From an uncultured Sutterella sp. (lineage in GTDB: Bacteria > Pseudomonadota > Gammaproteobacteria > Burkholderiales > Burkholderiaceae_F): a stretch of DNA of 29,049 bases. The DNA is taken from positions 1 to 29,049 of the forward strand of contig CAAFNI010000481.1 of the NCBI GenBank assembly GCA_900764215.1, in the 5' to 3' direction. How positions within the stretch are numbered: position 1 is the first letter of the stretch; the number at the start of each line of letters is the position of its first letter. Below the pieces are notes generated by a model. The model was not told where the DNA came from. It ran no database searches and saw only the letters and a program-made list of their open reading frames with translations. The position numbers were made by a program, and so were the translations under genes. Shown here in pieces: positions 1 to 8,732 of this stretch.

Positions 1-1249
1 ACCCAAGTTCATGCTGAAAGTCCACTGCATGATCAGACACGAAGAGGATTGAATAGGTTTCGCCTCTGACTTTGAAGAGCTCGCTGACCCGCTCGATGAG
101 CTGATCGGCCTTGAGTGCCGAGGCAAGATAGCAATCCAGCTGTTCGCCCCAGTGCGTTTCAAAGGGCCTGCCAACGCCGTCCAAGCGGTCGCAGACGTTC
201 TCATGCGAACCGTAGGCGTGAAGCACGATGAACCGGCACTGATCCGGGGCTCGATCCAAAAGCGCTTCAAGCTCGCCCACCATGGCGAAATCGTCGCCTC
301 GCTTCACGAAAATGCGCTCGTCTGCAGACTTGGCAATGTGCGAAATCGGAAGATCCTTTGATCGCGTTCGCCCCTGCGCACTTACCCAATATGTCTTGAG
401 ACCCGCCTCACGTGCTAGAGCCACGACGTTGTTCTGAGGTTGGACCTCTTCGCCTTCGCTCAGAGCCAGAATCCTCGGAACGGCTGACATGGTGGCGTAG
501 GAAGGTGCAACCATCTCGTCAACGATCTTAAGCGGCTTCGACGAGAGAAAGGGTGTCGTCGAATATGGATTCCCGTAAATCGCCAGAGCATCGCTTCTCA
601 ACGATTCGCCCAGAATGAGCACGTAGTTCTGCAACGGCTTCCGATCCGGCAAGGTTCCCGTCACGTGCCACGCGACGGGATCCGCACGACGTTCAAAGCC
701 GTAGAGGATGTAGCCCACCGGAGATGTGATGAAGACCAGCGGAATCAAGACCGGCAGCAGCCAGCCGGCCTTTCGAAATCCCGGTTGAAGGTTCGCGGGC
801 ACGGGCTTGGCATATCTTCCAATGGCGAAGATGAAACCGACAGCCGCAATCCCGGGAACCAGAAAGTCTGACGGCGGCAGCGTCGACAGGAACCCGGCAG
901 CCTCGGCGGCATTGCTGCCGAAGACCGTATCCGCATTCTGCACCGTCAGCAGGGCTTCGCCGGTCATCAGGCGCATGGGGGTCAGCACGGCAAGACTTGC
1001 GGCCAGAATTCCTCCTGTCCACTTCCAGCAGCCTGCATGCAAAAGCCAAAATCCGATCAGGAAAAGGACGACCGTGTTCTCGACTGCTGCGAGCCAGTTG
1101 CCCGCATCATGCAGCTCCAGCGCCTCGTTTGCACCAACCCCGAAAAATGTCCACTGCGTCCAGCAAGCCAGTGAAAATCCGATGACGAAATTACCGGGCG
1201 CGATCCGCGAATTGCGTTCTGGTGCGGCACCATTACCGTTGAAGAACAT
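1..1249 (-). CDS. Phosphoethanolamine transferase-like membrane sulfatase-fold protein (C-terminus cut by window edge)
   Basis: The reading frame is open from an ATG at 1249 to the left edge (about 416 residues seen). It has several hydrophobic segments in the first 200 residues, then a sulfatase-fold domain. Visible motifs are LILGESLRSD (metal-site Glu region), YATMSAVP (position of the nucleophile Thr in EptA-type enzymes), HAYGSHENVCDR and FVSDHAVDF near the edge. These match the order in EptA/CptA-type enzymes, which transfer phosphoethanolamine from phosphatidylethanolamine to lipid A or glycans on the periplasmic face. The substrate cannot be read from the sequence. The start ATG shares its A with the TGA of the upstream 193-aa gene (TGATG), and no separate ribosome site is visible, so translation is probably coupled. 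The active-site tail beyond the edge is unseen. An unusual cargo gene for a transfer region. Confidence 0.72.
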   Translation of the reverse strand, partial: MFFNGNGAAPERNSRIAPGNFVIGFSLACWTQWTFFGVGANEALELHDAGNWLAAVENTVVLFLIGFWLLHAGCWKWTGGILAASLAVLTPMRLMTGEALLTVQNADTVFGSNAAEAAGFLSTLPPSDFLVPGIAAVGFIFAIGRYAKPVPANLQPGFRKAGWLLPVLIPLVFITSPVGYILYGFERRADPVAWHVTGTLPDRKPLQNYVLILGESLRSDALAIYGNPYSTTPFLSSKPLKIVDEMVAPSYATMSAVPRILALSEGEEVQPQNNVVALAREAGLKTYWVSAQGRTRSKDLPISHIAKSADERIFVKRGDDFAMVGELEALLDRAPDQCRFIVLHAYGSHENVCDRLDGVGRPFETHWGEQLDCYLASALKADQLIERVSELFKVRGETYSILFVSDHAVDFQHELG

Positions 1250-1830
1250 CAAACAGACGCAGCGAGTTGGCGCTCGCGATGATGCTGCAACGCCTCCATC
1301 GCACAGAAGGACTCTGCACGGAAATACCGGCTGCGGTCATCCTGAAAGAGCTTGCGAACCTCAGGACTGGTAATGCGATTGAGAACAATGCCACGCAAAA
1401 TGATCTTGTCGTCAGGTGACACGCCATATTCCTTCGCCAAATTGGTTTGATACAGCGGAATCTCCAGAAGACCTTCGATCATTTCGTGCACGAAGTAGGC
1501 CAAACGGCGAACATCCGAAAAAGTACGCAACACGGAAATGATCTGCGTGTCATAGAGATTTACCACACGCATCACAAAGACGTAGATGTCCTGGTAGGAC
1601 TGATACGGACGTAACTCGTGCATCACCGCAAGGGAAATTGAACGAATGTCGTCCCAGTCGCTCATTGCTCCAAACATGCATGGCTGCGACTTCATGAGGC
1701 TGAAGAGAGCTTCCTCTTCGGAAATCCCGCGAGTATGAGCAATTTTCCGGATGTTGCCTTCTTCAAGTTCACGAATGCGCTTGGATGTCAGCGCTATGCT
1801 GTAGCTTTCTTCCAAAATATGTCTCCTCAT
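1249..1830 (-). CDS. Hypothetical protein, 193 aa, coupled to the downstream phosphoethanolamine transferase-like gene
   Basis: No family recognised. The 193-residue product is soluble and mostly helical in appearance, with no signal peptide or clear membrane segment. It has a basic N-terminus (MRRHILEES) and a C-terminus rich in Arg and His. Its TGA overlaps the ATG of the next gene (TGATG at 1247-1251), so the two form an operon and the protein probably acts with, or regulates, the membrane transferase. The annotated ATG at 1830 lacks a good Shine-Dalgarno sequence. A GAGGAG lies just inside the frame, about 7 bases before an in-frame TTG near 1815, so the protein may start about five residues later. 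An imperfect hairpin is found 70-90 bases upstream. Confidence 0.6.
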   Translation of the reverse strand: MRRHILEESYSIALTSKRIRELEEGNIRKIAHTRGISEEEALFSLMKSQPCMFGAMSDWDDIRSISLAVMHELRPYQSYQDIYVFVMRVVNLYDTQIISVLRTFSDVRRLAYFVHEMIEGLLEIPLYQTNLAKEYGVSPDDKIILRGIVLNRITSPEVRKLFQDDRSRYFRAESFCAMEALQHHRERQLAASV

Positions 1831-1893
1831 CGAGCTTGAATCAATCAGCCTTGGTGGCTTGATAGTACGGGTCAGGATGAGTGTTTTTGACAG

Positions 1894-1920
1894 GGCAGAA
1901 AGCAGGTTTTGCTTATCTGT
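1894..1920. repeat. Imperfect inverted repeat sharing a 15-mer with the traI-upstream hairpin
   Basis: AAGCAGGTTTTGCTT at 1900-1914 forms arms AAGCA/TGCTT around GGTTT, with imperfect outer pairing (CAGA/TCTG). The same 15-mer recurs exactly inside the longer hairpin at 7979-8005. Here it lies upstream of the 193-aa gene, in the 1831-2066 gap that otherwise shows no gene. It could be a protein-binding site or a transcript hairpin. Confidence 0.5.
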
Positions 1921-2066
1921 TCACAAACCAAGGGGATTGCAACATTTGTTCGCAACTTTTGGCGCAAATTAGACCGCTCCCTTGCATCTCAAGGGCGGGA
2001 TGCGGCGAGGACGGCCCTTTCGAGCCGCCCTCCTCAAGCTGTTTACACGACATTAGTCGCGTCGGA

Positions 2067-2222
2067 CTAGCCGAGCAGCTTGAGTGCCGCGGAAACAAGT
2101 AGCGAGACTACGACCGAAGCAATCGAGAGCCGAAACCGAAAATTCAGTTCGAGTCCCTCGCGCCCAGCTTTCGCCTGTGCTACTATTTCTGCGGAGTTTG
2201 GCGAATCTTTTTGCTGCGACAT
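2067..2222 (-). CDS. Small single-pass membrane peptide, 51 aa
   Basis: A 51-residue ORF starting at the ATG at 2222, preceded by a strong ribosome site (GGGAGG, 7 bases from the ATG), which decides this start over upstream in-frame codons. The first 30 residues are polar (MSQQKDSPNSAEIVAQAKAG...). The last 20 form one hydrophobic helix (SIASVVVSLLVSAALKLL), so it should be a C-tail-anchored inner-membrane peptide. It lies downstream of traD on the same strand but beyond a terminator-like hairpin. Small membrane proteins near traD occur in MOBH elements, but I do not recognise this one. Confidence 0.55.
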   Translation of the reverse strand: MSQQKDSPNSAEIVAQAKAGREGLELNFRFRLSIASVVVSLLVSAALKLLG

Positions 2223-2247
2223 CGCCTTACCTCCCTGTAAAAGCAAT

Positions 2248-2281
2248 AAAGCCCTTACCGTTGGCGCGGTTTGGGCTTTTT
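2248..2281. terminator. Terminator-like hairpin downstream of traD
   Basis: AAAGCCC (2248-2254) pairs with GGGCTTT (2273-2279), with an inner ACCG/CGGT stem (2257-2260/2267-2270) and loop TTGGCG. On the plus strand it is followed by more T. On the minus strand the stem ends in GGGCTTTATTGCTTTT. It probably limits traI-traD transcription and sits about 26 bases before the 51-aa gene. Confidence 0.55.
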
Positions 2282-2557
2282 GCATATTGGCGGAGGCAAC
2301 ATGCACATCCGCCATGGCGACTTTCGCCGCCAATTCTTTCCGACCCAATCCGACGCTCCGTGGAGGCAGGCGAGCCGTCGACCCGACGCTCCCCGCAGGT
2401 CAGATTCTACCGAACCCTCCCGAACAACGTGAGCCTTTCCCAGAAGCCGCGAGGTTTCGCCTCCTCCCGACGTACTTCACTGCGGCCTCACGCTCGATGC
2501 GTTCGATGTAGAAGTCCAGAAGCTCTGGTCATACCCGCCGGCTCGCGAGCGAGAAGC
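2282..2557. other. Non-coding gap between traD and the 51-aa gene, with a possible coding remnant
   Basis: No gene with a start and ribosome site is visible. On the minus strand about 20 codons near 2460-2525 read ELLDFYIERIEREAAVKY, which looks protein-like, but the frame has a stop immediately upstream and no usable start. It may be a decayed fragment. Confidence 0.35.
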
Positions 2558-4531
2558 TCATGCCTTGTATTCGCTCTTATCCTTCAGGATCAGAGGATAG
2601 CGTCCCTTGTAGATATGGCCGCCCGAGAGCGATGCGATGAATTCAAGGTTGGGAAGCATCCCGAGGAGCTGAGGCAGGAACAGCGGCACCTCCTCTTCGG
2701 CCATGCGTTCTCCGAGGCTCCCGCCGCGCGGCACGGGTTCGTGTACGGTAGTTGACAGTCCCTGCGTGCGCTGAATGGACATCACCTTCGTCTTCGGAAG
2801 CGAGTCCGCCACGAAGTTCTGCGTTTCGGTGTCGATGCAACGCAAACAGATGCGATTATTCAAGTTGCCAAGGAGCTGATAGGCCCTGTCCTTTGAGCCC
2901 ATGCGGGATACAAAGTCGGATAGCGTCTGAGTGGCCACGAAGAGCTTCAGATGCGCGCCACGGCCCTTGTTGAGAATTTGCAGGAAGGGCGCATTGACCA
3001 CTTCTGCCGCCTCGTCAACGAAGATGTTGACCGTTCTGGAAGCTGTTTCCACCTCAGGTTCCAGACCTTCGAAGTTGTATCGAGCACCGGCCACGCAGGC
3101 AAGGTCCGAAAGAAAGAGCGCACCGATGGCTGAGCCCACCATGGGGTCCGACAAAGAATCGAGACCGACGTAGACGACATGGTTCCAGGCGATCAGGTCA
3201 TTCGTATCGCGCCACGTGTTCTTCTGCTTTTCCTCAATGGATTCCGGAGGAGAAAGCATGTCGCCCAAAACACCCGAGGTGAGCATGGAGAGGATCGGCA
3301 GCAGCGACGTGATCATCTTCCCGAAGTGCTCCTTGTTGTGCGTGAACATCGAGACCAAGTCGTCAATGTCGGGATCGTGAGGTCCGTGCGCTTGGTAATA
3401 CTCGACTAGCGCCAGCGCCAGACTCTCCGAGTCATGCTTTTTCTGTGTAGCAATGAAGGTTTCAAGCTCCTGCACCTTCTCCGGCTTCGTACGCCGAAGA
3501 TACGAGTTGAGCGCATCGACGACGAGGCCGGACACGGCTCCGGACCCGGTCCCGGCAAGGTAGTGCTTCAGATTCTTCAGTGTGGGATTTCGGTAGACGT
3601 TGCAGAGACCGTTGCAGATGGCGTTCAGCGCACCGAATGCGAAGTTCTTGAACGGGTCAGACTCCGATGCGGACGGGATGAGGGATGCGATGCGGTCGGC
3701 AATTTCCGAAGGTCTCGTCCAGTTGGCCAGCAGATTGATGCGGATGGATTCCTTCGGGTGAGCCGGGTGGAACGACAGGAACTTGTCGCCTCGCCCCAGC
3801 ATCTCGCAGGCTCGCTTGGCCTTGTCGCGCAGATCACGGTCCCCCTTCGGATCAATGATGAATACCGTCTCGTCGCGCAAAATCGCTTGAGAAATCAAGA
3901 GGTCAAAGCAACGGGTCTTGCCCGAGCCCGTCGTCCCGATGATGAGCGTGTGGCCTTCCGAATGGGAAACAGGCTGAAAGACGTCCTCCTCCTTGTCGCC
4001 CACGCCGTGAATCCAAGTCTGGCCCTGCGCGTCTGAAATGCGCTTTTGGATTTCGAGATAGGTGTGCCGGGCTTTGAAGGGCCTGAAGAGGCAAAGCCAG
4101 AAGTGCTTGCGGATGAAACGGATGAGATAGAGCCCGCCCAAGGCTTCACGGTACGTCTTGTGCCAATCGCGCTTCAGAAGATCGTTCACGCGCTGCGCCT
4201 GCGTCTGTCCCCACGGGAACCCGCGTCCCAGCCACATGTCGCCCTTGTGCGTCGGATCGTTGAGAATGCGCTTGAGCTCTTCAAAGTCGATGTAGGGCAA
4301 AGGTGTTCCGGCAAGCCGAAGCGTCATGTGGTAGCGCCGCACGGCGGGTCGAAAACTTATGATGGCCATGACCGCGCAACAGAGTACGAACCCAAGCGTA
4401 GCCCCGTTCGCTCCCATGAAGTTTCCCCACATGAAGTACCAGATGCACCCGCCGAACCACGCCAGCGCTTCCCGCATCTCAAAGTTTTGCCGCCAGGTTT
4501 CGTAGGCGGTCGGATCATAGTTCAAGCTCAT
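2558..4531 (-). CDS. traD: Conjugative coupling factor TraD (VirD4/TraG-type ATPase)
   Basis: Type IV coupling protein of 657 aa that links the relaxase-DNA complex to the mating channel at the inner membrane and powers DNA transfer. Two hydrophobic segments lie at about residues 24-60. Walker A is GTTGSGKT at 199-206, followed by FIIDPKGD. A Walker B-like NIFVDEAAEVV is near residue 500, and ATQTLSDF and NRICLRC follow. Length and motif order fit the TraD group of SXT/R391 and IncA/C elements. It starts at the ATG at 4531, behind AGAGGA, 32 bases after the traI stop, so traI-traD form one operon. The C-terminus is rich in charged residues and intact. Confidence 0.93.
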   Translation of the reverse strand: MSLNYDPTAYETWRQNFEMREALAWFGGCIWYFMWGNFMGANGATLGFVLCCAVMAIISFRPAVRRYHMTLRLAGTPLPYIDFEELKRILNDPTHKGDMWLGRGFPWGQTQAQRVNDLLKRDWHKTYREALGGLYLIRFIRKHFWLCLFRPFKARHTYLEIQKRISDAQGQTWIHGVGDKEEDVFQPVSHSEGHTLIIGTTGSGKTRCFDLLISQAILRDETVFIIDPKGDRDLRDKAKRACEMLGRGDKFLSFHPAHPKESIRINLLANWTRPSEIADRIASLIPSASESDPFKNFAFGALNAICNGLCNVYRNPTLKNLKHYLAGTGSGAVSGLVVDALNSYLRRTKPEKVQELETFIATQKKHDSESLALALVEYYQAHGPHDPDIDDLVSMFTHNKEHFGKMITSLLPILSMLTSGVLGDMLSPPESIEEKQKNTWRDTNDLIAWNHVVYVGLDSLSDPMVGSAIGALFLSDLACVAGARYNFEGLEPEVETASRTVNIFVDEAAEVVNAPFLQILNKGRGAHLKLFVATQTLSDFVSRMGSKDRAYQLLGNLNNRICLRCIDTETQNFVADSLPKTKVMSIQRTQGLSTTVHEPVPRGGSLGERMAEEEVPLFLPQLLGMLPNLEFIASLSGGHIYKGRYPLILKDKSEYKA

Positions 4532-4563
4532 CGCTCAATTTCCTCTTTCCCTGTCCACTTAAC

Positions 4564-7500
4564 TCACGGCACGAGCAGAACGTTGCCCGCCTTGCGGTCC
4601 CACTCGATGCGCGGGCGAACGTTGCCAGAGATCTTCTTGTCGATCACCATCTCCACCAAGTCCTCGTCAACGCCGCCCTCGACAATGGCCGCTTCGAAGC
4701 TCGATGAGGAGGTGCGCCAGAAGCCTGTCAGCGAATCCGTCGTCACGCCGTCGGACAACCAGATGCCGAAGCCACGCTCCATCTGGCTCTGCATGCTTTC
4801 CACCATGTCTTCCGCAAGGGCGTACGCTTGATCCACATCGGATCGCCCTCCAGAACGCGCAGGAGCGGGTTCCTTCTTCGATGCTGGCTTGCCCCGGCCC
4901 GTTGCCGGCAATCCTTCCCGGGATGTGTTCTGAACGCCGTCCTGCGTCGTTTTCAAGTGGCCAGAGGAAGAGGATCCGTCCTCTTCGTTCATCGCTTGTC
5001 TCCTGTTGCGCAGCAGAGGCTTTCCGTTGTCATCGAGCGGCTCGTTGAAGTACACCGTCTGATAGGCTGGGTTGTCGTCCGATGGCTGAACCTTGTCATC
5101 GGAAGCTACGACAGCCTCAGCAACCACGTCCTCTCCAGCATCCCCTGGAAAAGTCTCCGCCTCGATCTCCATGTCGGCATCTTCGACTTCCACGTCTCCA
5201 TAGAGATAAGCCTCCTCGTCGTCCTCGTTCAGGCCGTAGGAAGAAGATGCGCCACCTGCGGTCCCGCCGCTCATCCTCGCAGCATCCTCATCGTCAATCG
5301 CCATGTCTTCGTACTCGATGCAGTCGTTCACGTCTGCGTACACGTTACCGGGTTCGAGGGACGCTTCAGGCCCTTCCAGGGATCCGGGTACCTGTTGTGC
5401 GGCATGAGCATCTTCCGCATCGGATTCCTCGGCGGAGTCATGGGGATCGGTCTGAGCTCCGTACGACGCATCAATGACGTCAATGCCGGCAGCGCTGCTG
5501 GGGGCTTTGTTCCCAATGCGAACTTCCGACCGCGAAACGGTCGTGCTGTTAACGTCATCGCTCCCGTTGCTGGCGTTGATGGCCATGGATCCAACGTCTG
5601 GACCAGCCTTGGCGTTTGAAATGGATTTAGCCCCTGTCGTTTCTGGAACGCCTCGGTCTCCTGCGATGTGTTGATGCACAGCCTCAATGTCCTTCGCGGA
5701 AGATGCCGTGGAGCCGCCCAACAGAGCGCCCATGTCGAACCCGGACTCATCGAAGCTCACGGTCGATTTCTGAGCCGACATTCGTTCATGCCTGTCCGGT
5801 GCTCCCCGTCCGTCCTCTCGGATCGGTCGAACAACTTCGGCATCGGATGTTGCGCTTTCACCTGGATGGCTTTCGCGGTAAGGAAGGCCGGCCCCGCCAA
5901 CTCCTTCCAGTGCCGTTGACCCGGTCTCGGCTGCATGCCGGCCCGTTTTGCTCTCCGGAAGCACGTTGTTCGCAACGTCAGCATCCGAAACGGAATTGAC
6001 CGTTTCTGTCGATGCAGCGGCAACGGAACCAGTGGCAACGTCTGCGCCGGCATCAACGCCATCTGCGCCCCCTCTTGCTTCCGAAACGGAACTCAGGCCA
6101 TTCAGCACGCGGCCCGCCAGCGAACCGCTGCTGGCGCTCTGATCACTCTGGACCTTCTGGTCCTTCAGCTTCTTCTGATTCGTCTGTCCCTTGCGGTTGC
6201 CGCGTTCCCGCATCCCGCCGGGGAGCACGCCAGCAAAGCCGTCGCTGCCGTCATTCTCATTCACGTTTTGAGCTTCCGACTCAGAAACGGGAGAGGAAGA
6301 GAGATCGGAAGCTGTGCCGACCGCTTCGTCTTCGTCGGCTTGAGTGCCAGAACCCGCAGCGTCATCGCCCTCGCCGCTCACCACCGCATCTTCATAGCGT
6401 CGATCGCCCTCGAACATGTCGCCCCAGACCTCGCGTCGAATCGACTCGTCGATCTCCTCACGTTCGCGAAGGTGCTCTTCAGCCTCAAGCGCAAGCGCAT
6501 TGACGTAATCCTCGGTGTACCCCGTCGCCTCTTCCTCCTCGCGGGAAATGCGCTGCACGGGCAGAAACTTCCAGCGGTCGATCCAAGCCTTCTTCGTCAC
6601 GTCGTCGACTGCCAAGCCCTCGACAATCGCCTCAATGGCCGCAGGCGGCGTCGCATCGAAAATGAGCTGCGGATCCGCCAGACGGATGCAGTCAACCTGC
6701 ATGTTGCCCAACACTATTGGCGTCACGCGCCAGAAGACGTTATGGGTGTTGGAAACCTCGTCGGAGTTGCGGATGGCTGCACCAGCATCGACCAGAACGG
6801 TCGCAAGCCTAAGCATGTCAGAAGGCAGGCTCTCAAACCCCATGTCCAAGGCTTGAGCACGCGCCTGAGCCACCACATCCTCCGACCAGACGATGTAGCA
6901 GCCCTGCTTGGTGTTGAAGACGCGGCTGTCGCGATCTCGGTTCGTGGTCCAAAAGGCATGCTGGATCAGTACGCGAATGGCCTTGAGCAACTGATCGCCC
7001 TGAGGGTGTGCAACGTTCTTGAATTCCGGTCGGATTTTGCGTTGACGCAACTGGTCCACACGGCGGCTCAGACCGTCGGCGTTGTCGAGGATCTTTCCGA
7101 TCAGACCGCCCTCCTTCCCTTCCAGCAGTGCGTTGCGAAACTCCTTGAGCATCTGCTCCCCGTACCCGGTCAGGCCGAGGAACGTGAACGTCTCCTTCGG
7201 AATCAACATCCCGCTGTTGGCCAGCGAGGCGGACTTATGGGCGTTGTGCTCTCTTCCCGGTCGGAAACTGATGTAGTAGCTCTTGATCCCGTTCTTGCGA
7301 AGCCAGTCGACAATCGGCTCATCCTGCACCCAGTGCTGTCCATTCGGGGCCGTGATTTCCATGTCGGTGAATGGCTTGCCGATGTCGTGCGCAAGCGCTG
7401 CCAAAACAGCCGTCAGGATCCAACGCCGCTTATTCATGTAAAGATCTTTAGGCGAAGCAGAACGGTCGAAGATCGTGGTCTTCGCATCGTTAGCCGCGTA

Positions 7501-7920
7501 ATAAGCCACTTCGAGGCTGTGCGTGAACAAGCCGCCGTAACCTTGGTGATGGTCATACTCGGAAGCCGGCGTCAGGTGCACGATGCGTGCGAGATTCGTG
7601 ATGACCGGCAGAAGGAAATTCTCGGCTTCCTCTTCGGAAAGCGTCGTCGCATAGCAGAGGTCGCGTATGAGTTTCCCGTTGGCCCGAAACAGATCGTGAA
7701 CCGACAACGCCTCCACCGGGTGCGGCGCGGGCGGCCACGCTGCGTCGATCTTGTCCGTCTCTGCCTCGGTCGGAATTTCGCTGAACTTCGGACACGCATC
7801 GTCAATGATCTCGACCGTCTTCTTTTTCTTGAACGGAAGATGGCGATATAGCCAGCACGATAGCGTCACCGGCGAGATGACTACGTTGTAGACCGCGTTG
7901 ATGGTTTGATCGACGTTCAT
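4564..7920 (-). CDS. traI: MOBH-type conjugative relaxase TraI (TraI_2 domain)
   Basis: Relaxase of 1118 aa expected to nick the oriT and pilot the transferred strand. The N-terminal third is a TraI_2 domain with the MOBH HD-hydrolase signature: HHQGYGGLFTHS (His124, His125, His134), AHDIGKP (His178-Asp179) and REHNAHKS (His225, His228). The winged region continues to about residue 440. Residues about 480-1000 are a very long, acidic, Ser/Gly/Ala-rich low-complexity linker. The last 90 residues (RGFGIWLSDG... to RIEWDRKAGNVLLVP) resemble the TraI_2 C-terminal domain. SXT-type TraI is about 700 residues, so the extra length is mostly linker. The ATG at 7920 follows CGAGG. The repeat-rich region just upstream is the natural place to look for oriT. 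Confidence 0.92.
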   Translation of the reverse strand: MNVDQTINAVYNVVISPVTLSCWLYRHLPFKKKKTVEIIDDACPKFSEIPTEAETDKIDAAWPPAPHPVEALSVHDLFRANGKLIRDLCYATTLSEEEAENFLLPVITNLARIVHLTPASEYDHHQGYGGLFTHSLEVAYYAANDAKTTIFDRSASPKDLYMNKRRWILTAVLAALAHDIGKPFTDMEITAPNGQHWVQDEPIVDWLRKNGIKSYYISFRPGREHNAHKSASLANSGMLIPKETFTFLGLTGYGEQMLKEFRNALLEGKEGGLIGKILDNADGLSRRVDQLRQRKIRPEFKNVAHPQGDQLLKAIRVLIQHAFWTTNRDRDSRVFNTKQGCYIVWSEDVVAQARAQALDMGFESLPSDMLRLATVLVDAGAAIRNSDEVSNTHNVFWRVTPIVLGNMQVDCIRLADPQLIFDATPPAAIEAIVEGLAVDDVTKKAWIDRWKFLPVQRISREEEEATGYTEDYVNALALEAEEHLREREEIDESIRREVWGDMFEGDRRYEDAVVSGEGDDAAGSGTQADEDEAVGTASDLSSSPVSESEAQNVNENDGSDGFAGVLPGGMRERGNRKGQTNQKKLKDQKVQSDQSASSGSLAGRVLNGLSSVSEARGGADGVDAGADVATGSVAAASTETVNSVSDADVANNVLPESKTGRHAAETGSTALEGVGGAGLPYRESHPGESATSDAEVVRPIREDGRGAPDRHERMSAQKSTVSFDESGFDMGALLGGSTASSAKDIEAVHQHIAGDRGVPETTGAKSISNAKAGPDVGSMAINASNGSDDVNSTTVSRSEVRIGNKAPSSAAGIDVIDASYGAQTDPHDSAEESDAEDAHAAQQVPGSLEGPEASLEPGNVYADVNDCIEYEDMAIDDEDAARMSGGTAGGASSSYGLNEDDEEAYLYGDVEVEDADMEIEAETFPGDAGEDVVAEAVVASDDKVQPSDDNPAYQTVYFNEPLDDNGKPLLRNRRQAMNEEDGSSSSGHLKTTQDGVQNTSREGLPATGRGKPASKKEPAPARSGGRSDVDQAYALAEDMVESMQSQMERGFGIWLSDGVTTDSLTGFWRTSSSSFEAAIVEGGVDEDLVEMVIDKKISGNVRPRIEWDRKAGNVLLVP

Positions 7921-7978
7921 TAAAGCCTCGGGAAGTTAATCTGCTCATCCTGCCCGAGATCTCATTCGATGTTGGCAC

Positions 7979-8005
7979 GCTGAAAAGCAGGTTTTGCTTT
8001 TCAGC
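7979..8005. repeat. Strong hairpin upstream of traI (oriT candidate or regulator site)
   Basis: The arms GCTGAAAAGCA (7979-7989) and TGCTTTTCAGC (7995-8005) are perfectly complementary around the 5-base loop GGTTT. It lies 59 bases upstream of the traI start. The central 15-mer recurs at 1900-1914. Inverted repeats beside relaxase genes often mark oriT, but no nic site can be assigned. Confidence 0.6.
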
Positions 8006-8026
8006 CGAATCTACAAGCACCACGTT

Positions 8027-8732
8027 GAGCAAAATGTACGATTGCTCACCGAGATAAATGAACGATTAGACACCACGAGAGGTTGGCAACCACTGCCTGC
8101 TCACCCTTCATCCAAGTTCCCTCCTCAAACTCATCTCGCCTTCGATCAGCAAAACGCGCTCATTCGCGCATAGCGCCTTTCTAGAACGACCTGCAAGGTC
8201 ACCCATCAAACCCCATCGCAAATGCGCGTGTAAGCGTTCTATCGACCTCTCAGGCCATATCCAACGATTGAGCGAGCATTTCTTCTCCCGAATGGCCTCT
8301 AGAGTTTTCTACGCCGCTGTCTGTGGTCGCAACCGCAGCAGTCTTACTTGCCCCTTCATTTCAACAGCCTCACCGAGGAATCTATAGTCCAAATTTCCCC
8401 TGTCACAGTGATGAATTTCATTGCCAAAGGCGAGAAAAATGTACGATTAGACACCACAGTCAGTAAAGATGACGGTGCAAGTTCTCGTTTTGGAACGAGC
8501 AAAATGTGTGACTGGTCAGTGCCTTGCTCTCGCAGTTCCCCTTATGACAACAAGTGGCCGGCTTTCGAGCGAAAGCCTTCCCTGCTTCCCTTGGCCACTT
8601 TTCTATCTTTCCAATCGGTTCCAAGTTCGAATTAGAAGTCACCCGGCAAACAGTGAGACCGTCATTTCCTTCGAACGAGGCAATCCCACCAGAGCCGTCA
8701 TGCCTTTCGAGCAAAATGTTCGATTAGTCACC
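8027..8732 (+). repeat. Five degenerate 24-bp direct repeats
   Basis: Copies lie at 8027-8050, 8051-8074 (directly abutting the first), 8432-8455, 8497-8520 and 8709-8732. The shared pattern is GAGcAAAATGtaCGATTAg followed by tCACC, all in the same orientation. The fourth copy is the most diverged. None lies in a gene. Candidates are iterons of a second initiator, an oriT accessory-protein site, or a partition or incompatibility site. Confidence 0.7.

Noticed and set aside
2282..2557. Possible small gene reading ELLDFYIERIEREAAVKY on the minus strand
   Set aside because: A stop codon precedes it and there is no start with a ribosome site; kept only as a possible remnant.
4046..4831. A 261-codon plus-strand frame across the traD-traI junction
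   Set aside because: Antisense to two certain genes; composition is Arg/Pro-rich without family features.
5935..7851. A 638-codon open frame on the plus strand opposite traI
   Set aside because: It is fully antisense to a clear TraI, has no recognisable domain or ribosome site, and long antisense frames are common opposite such genes.
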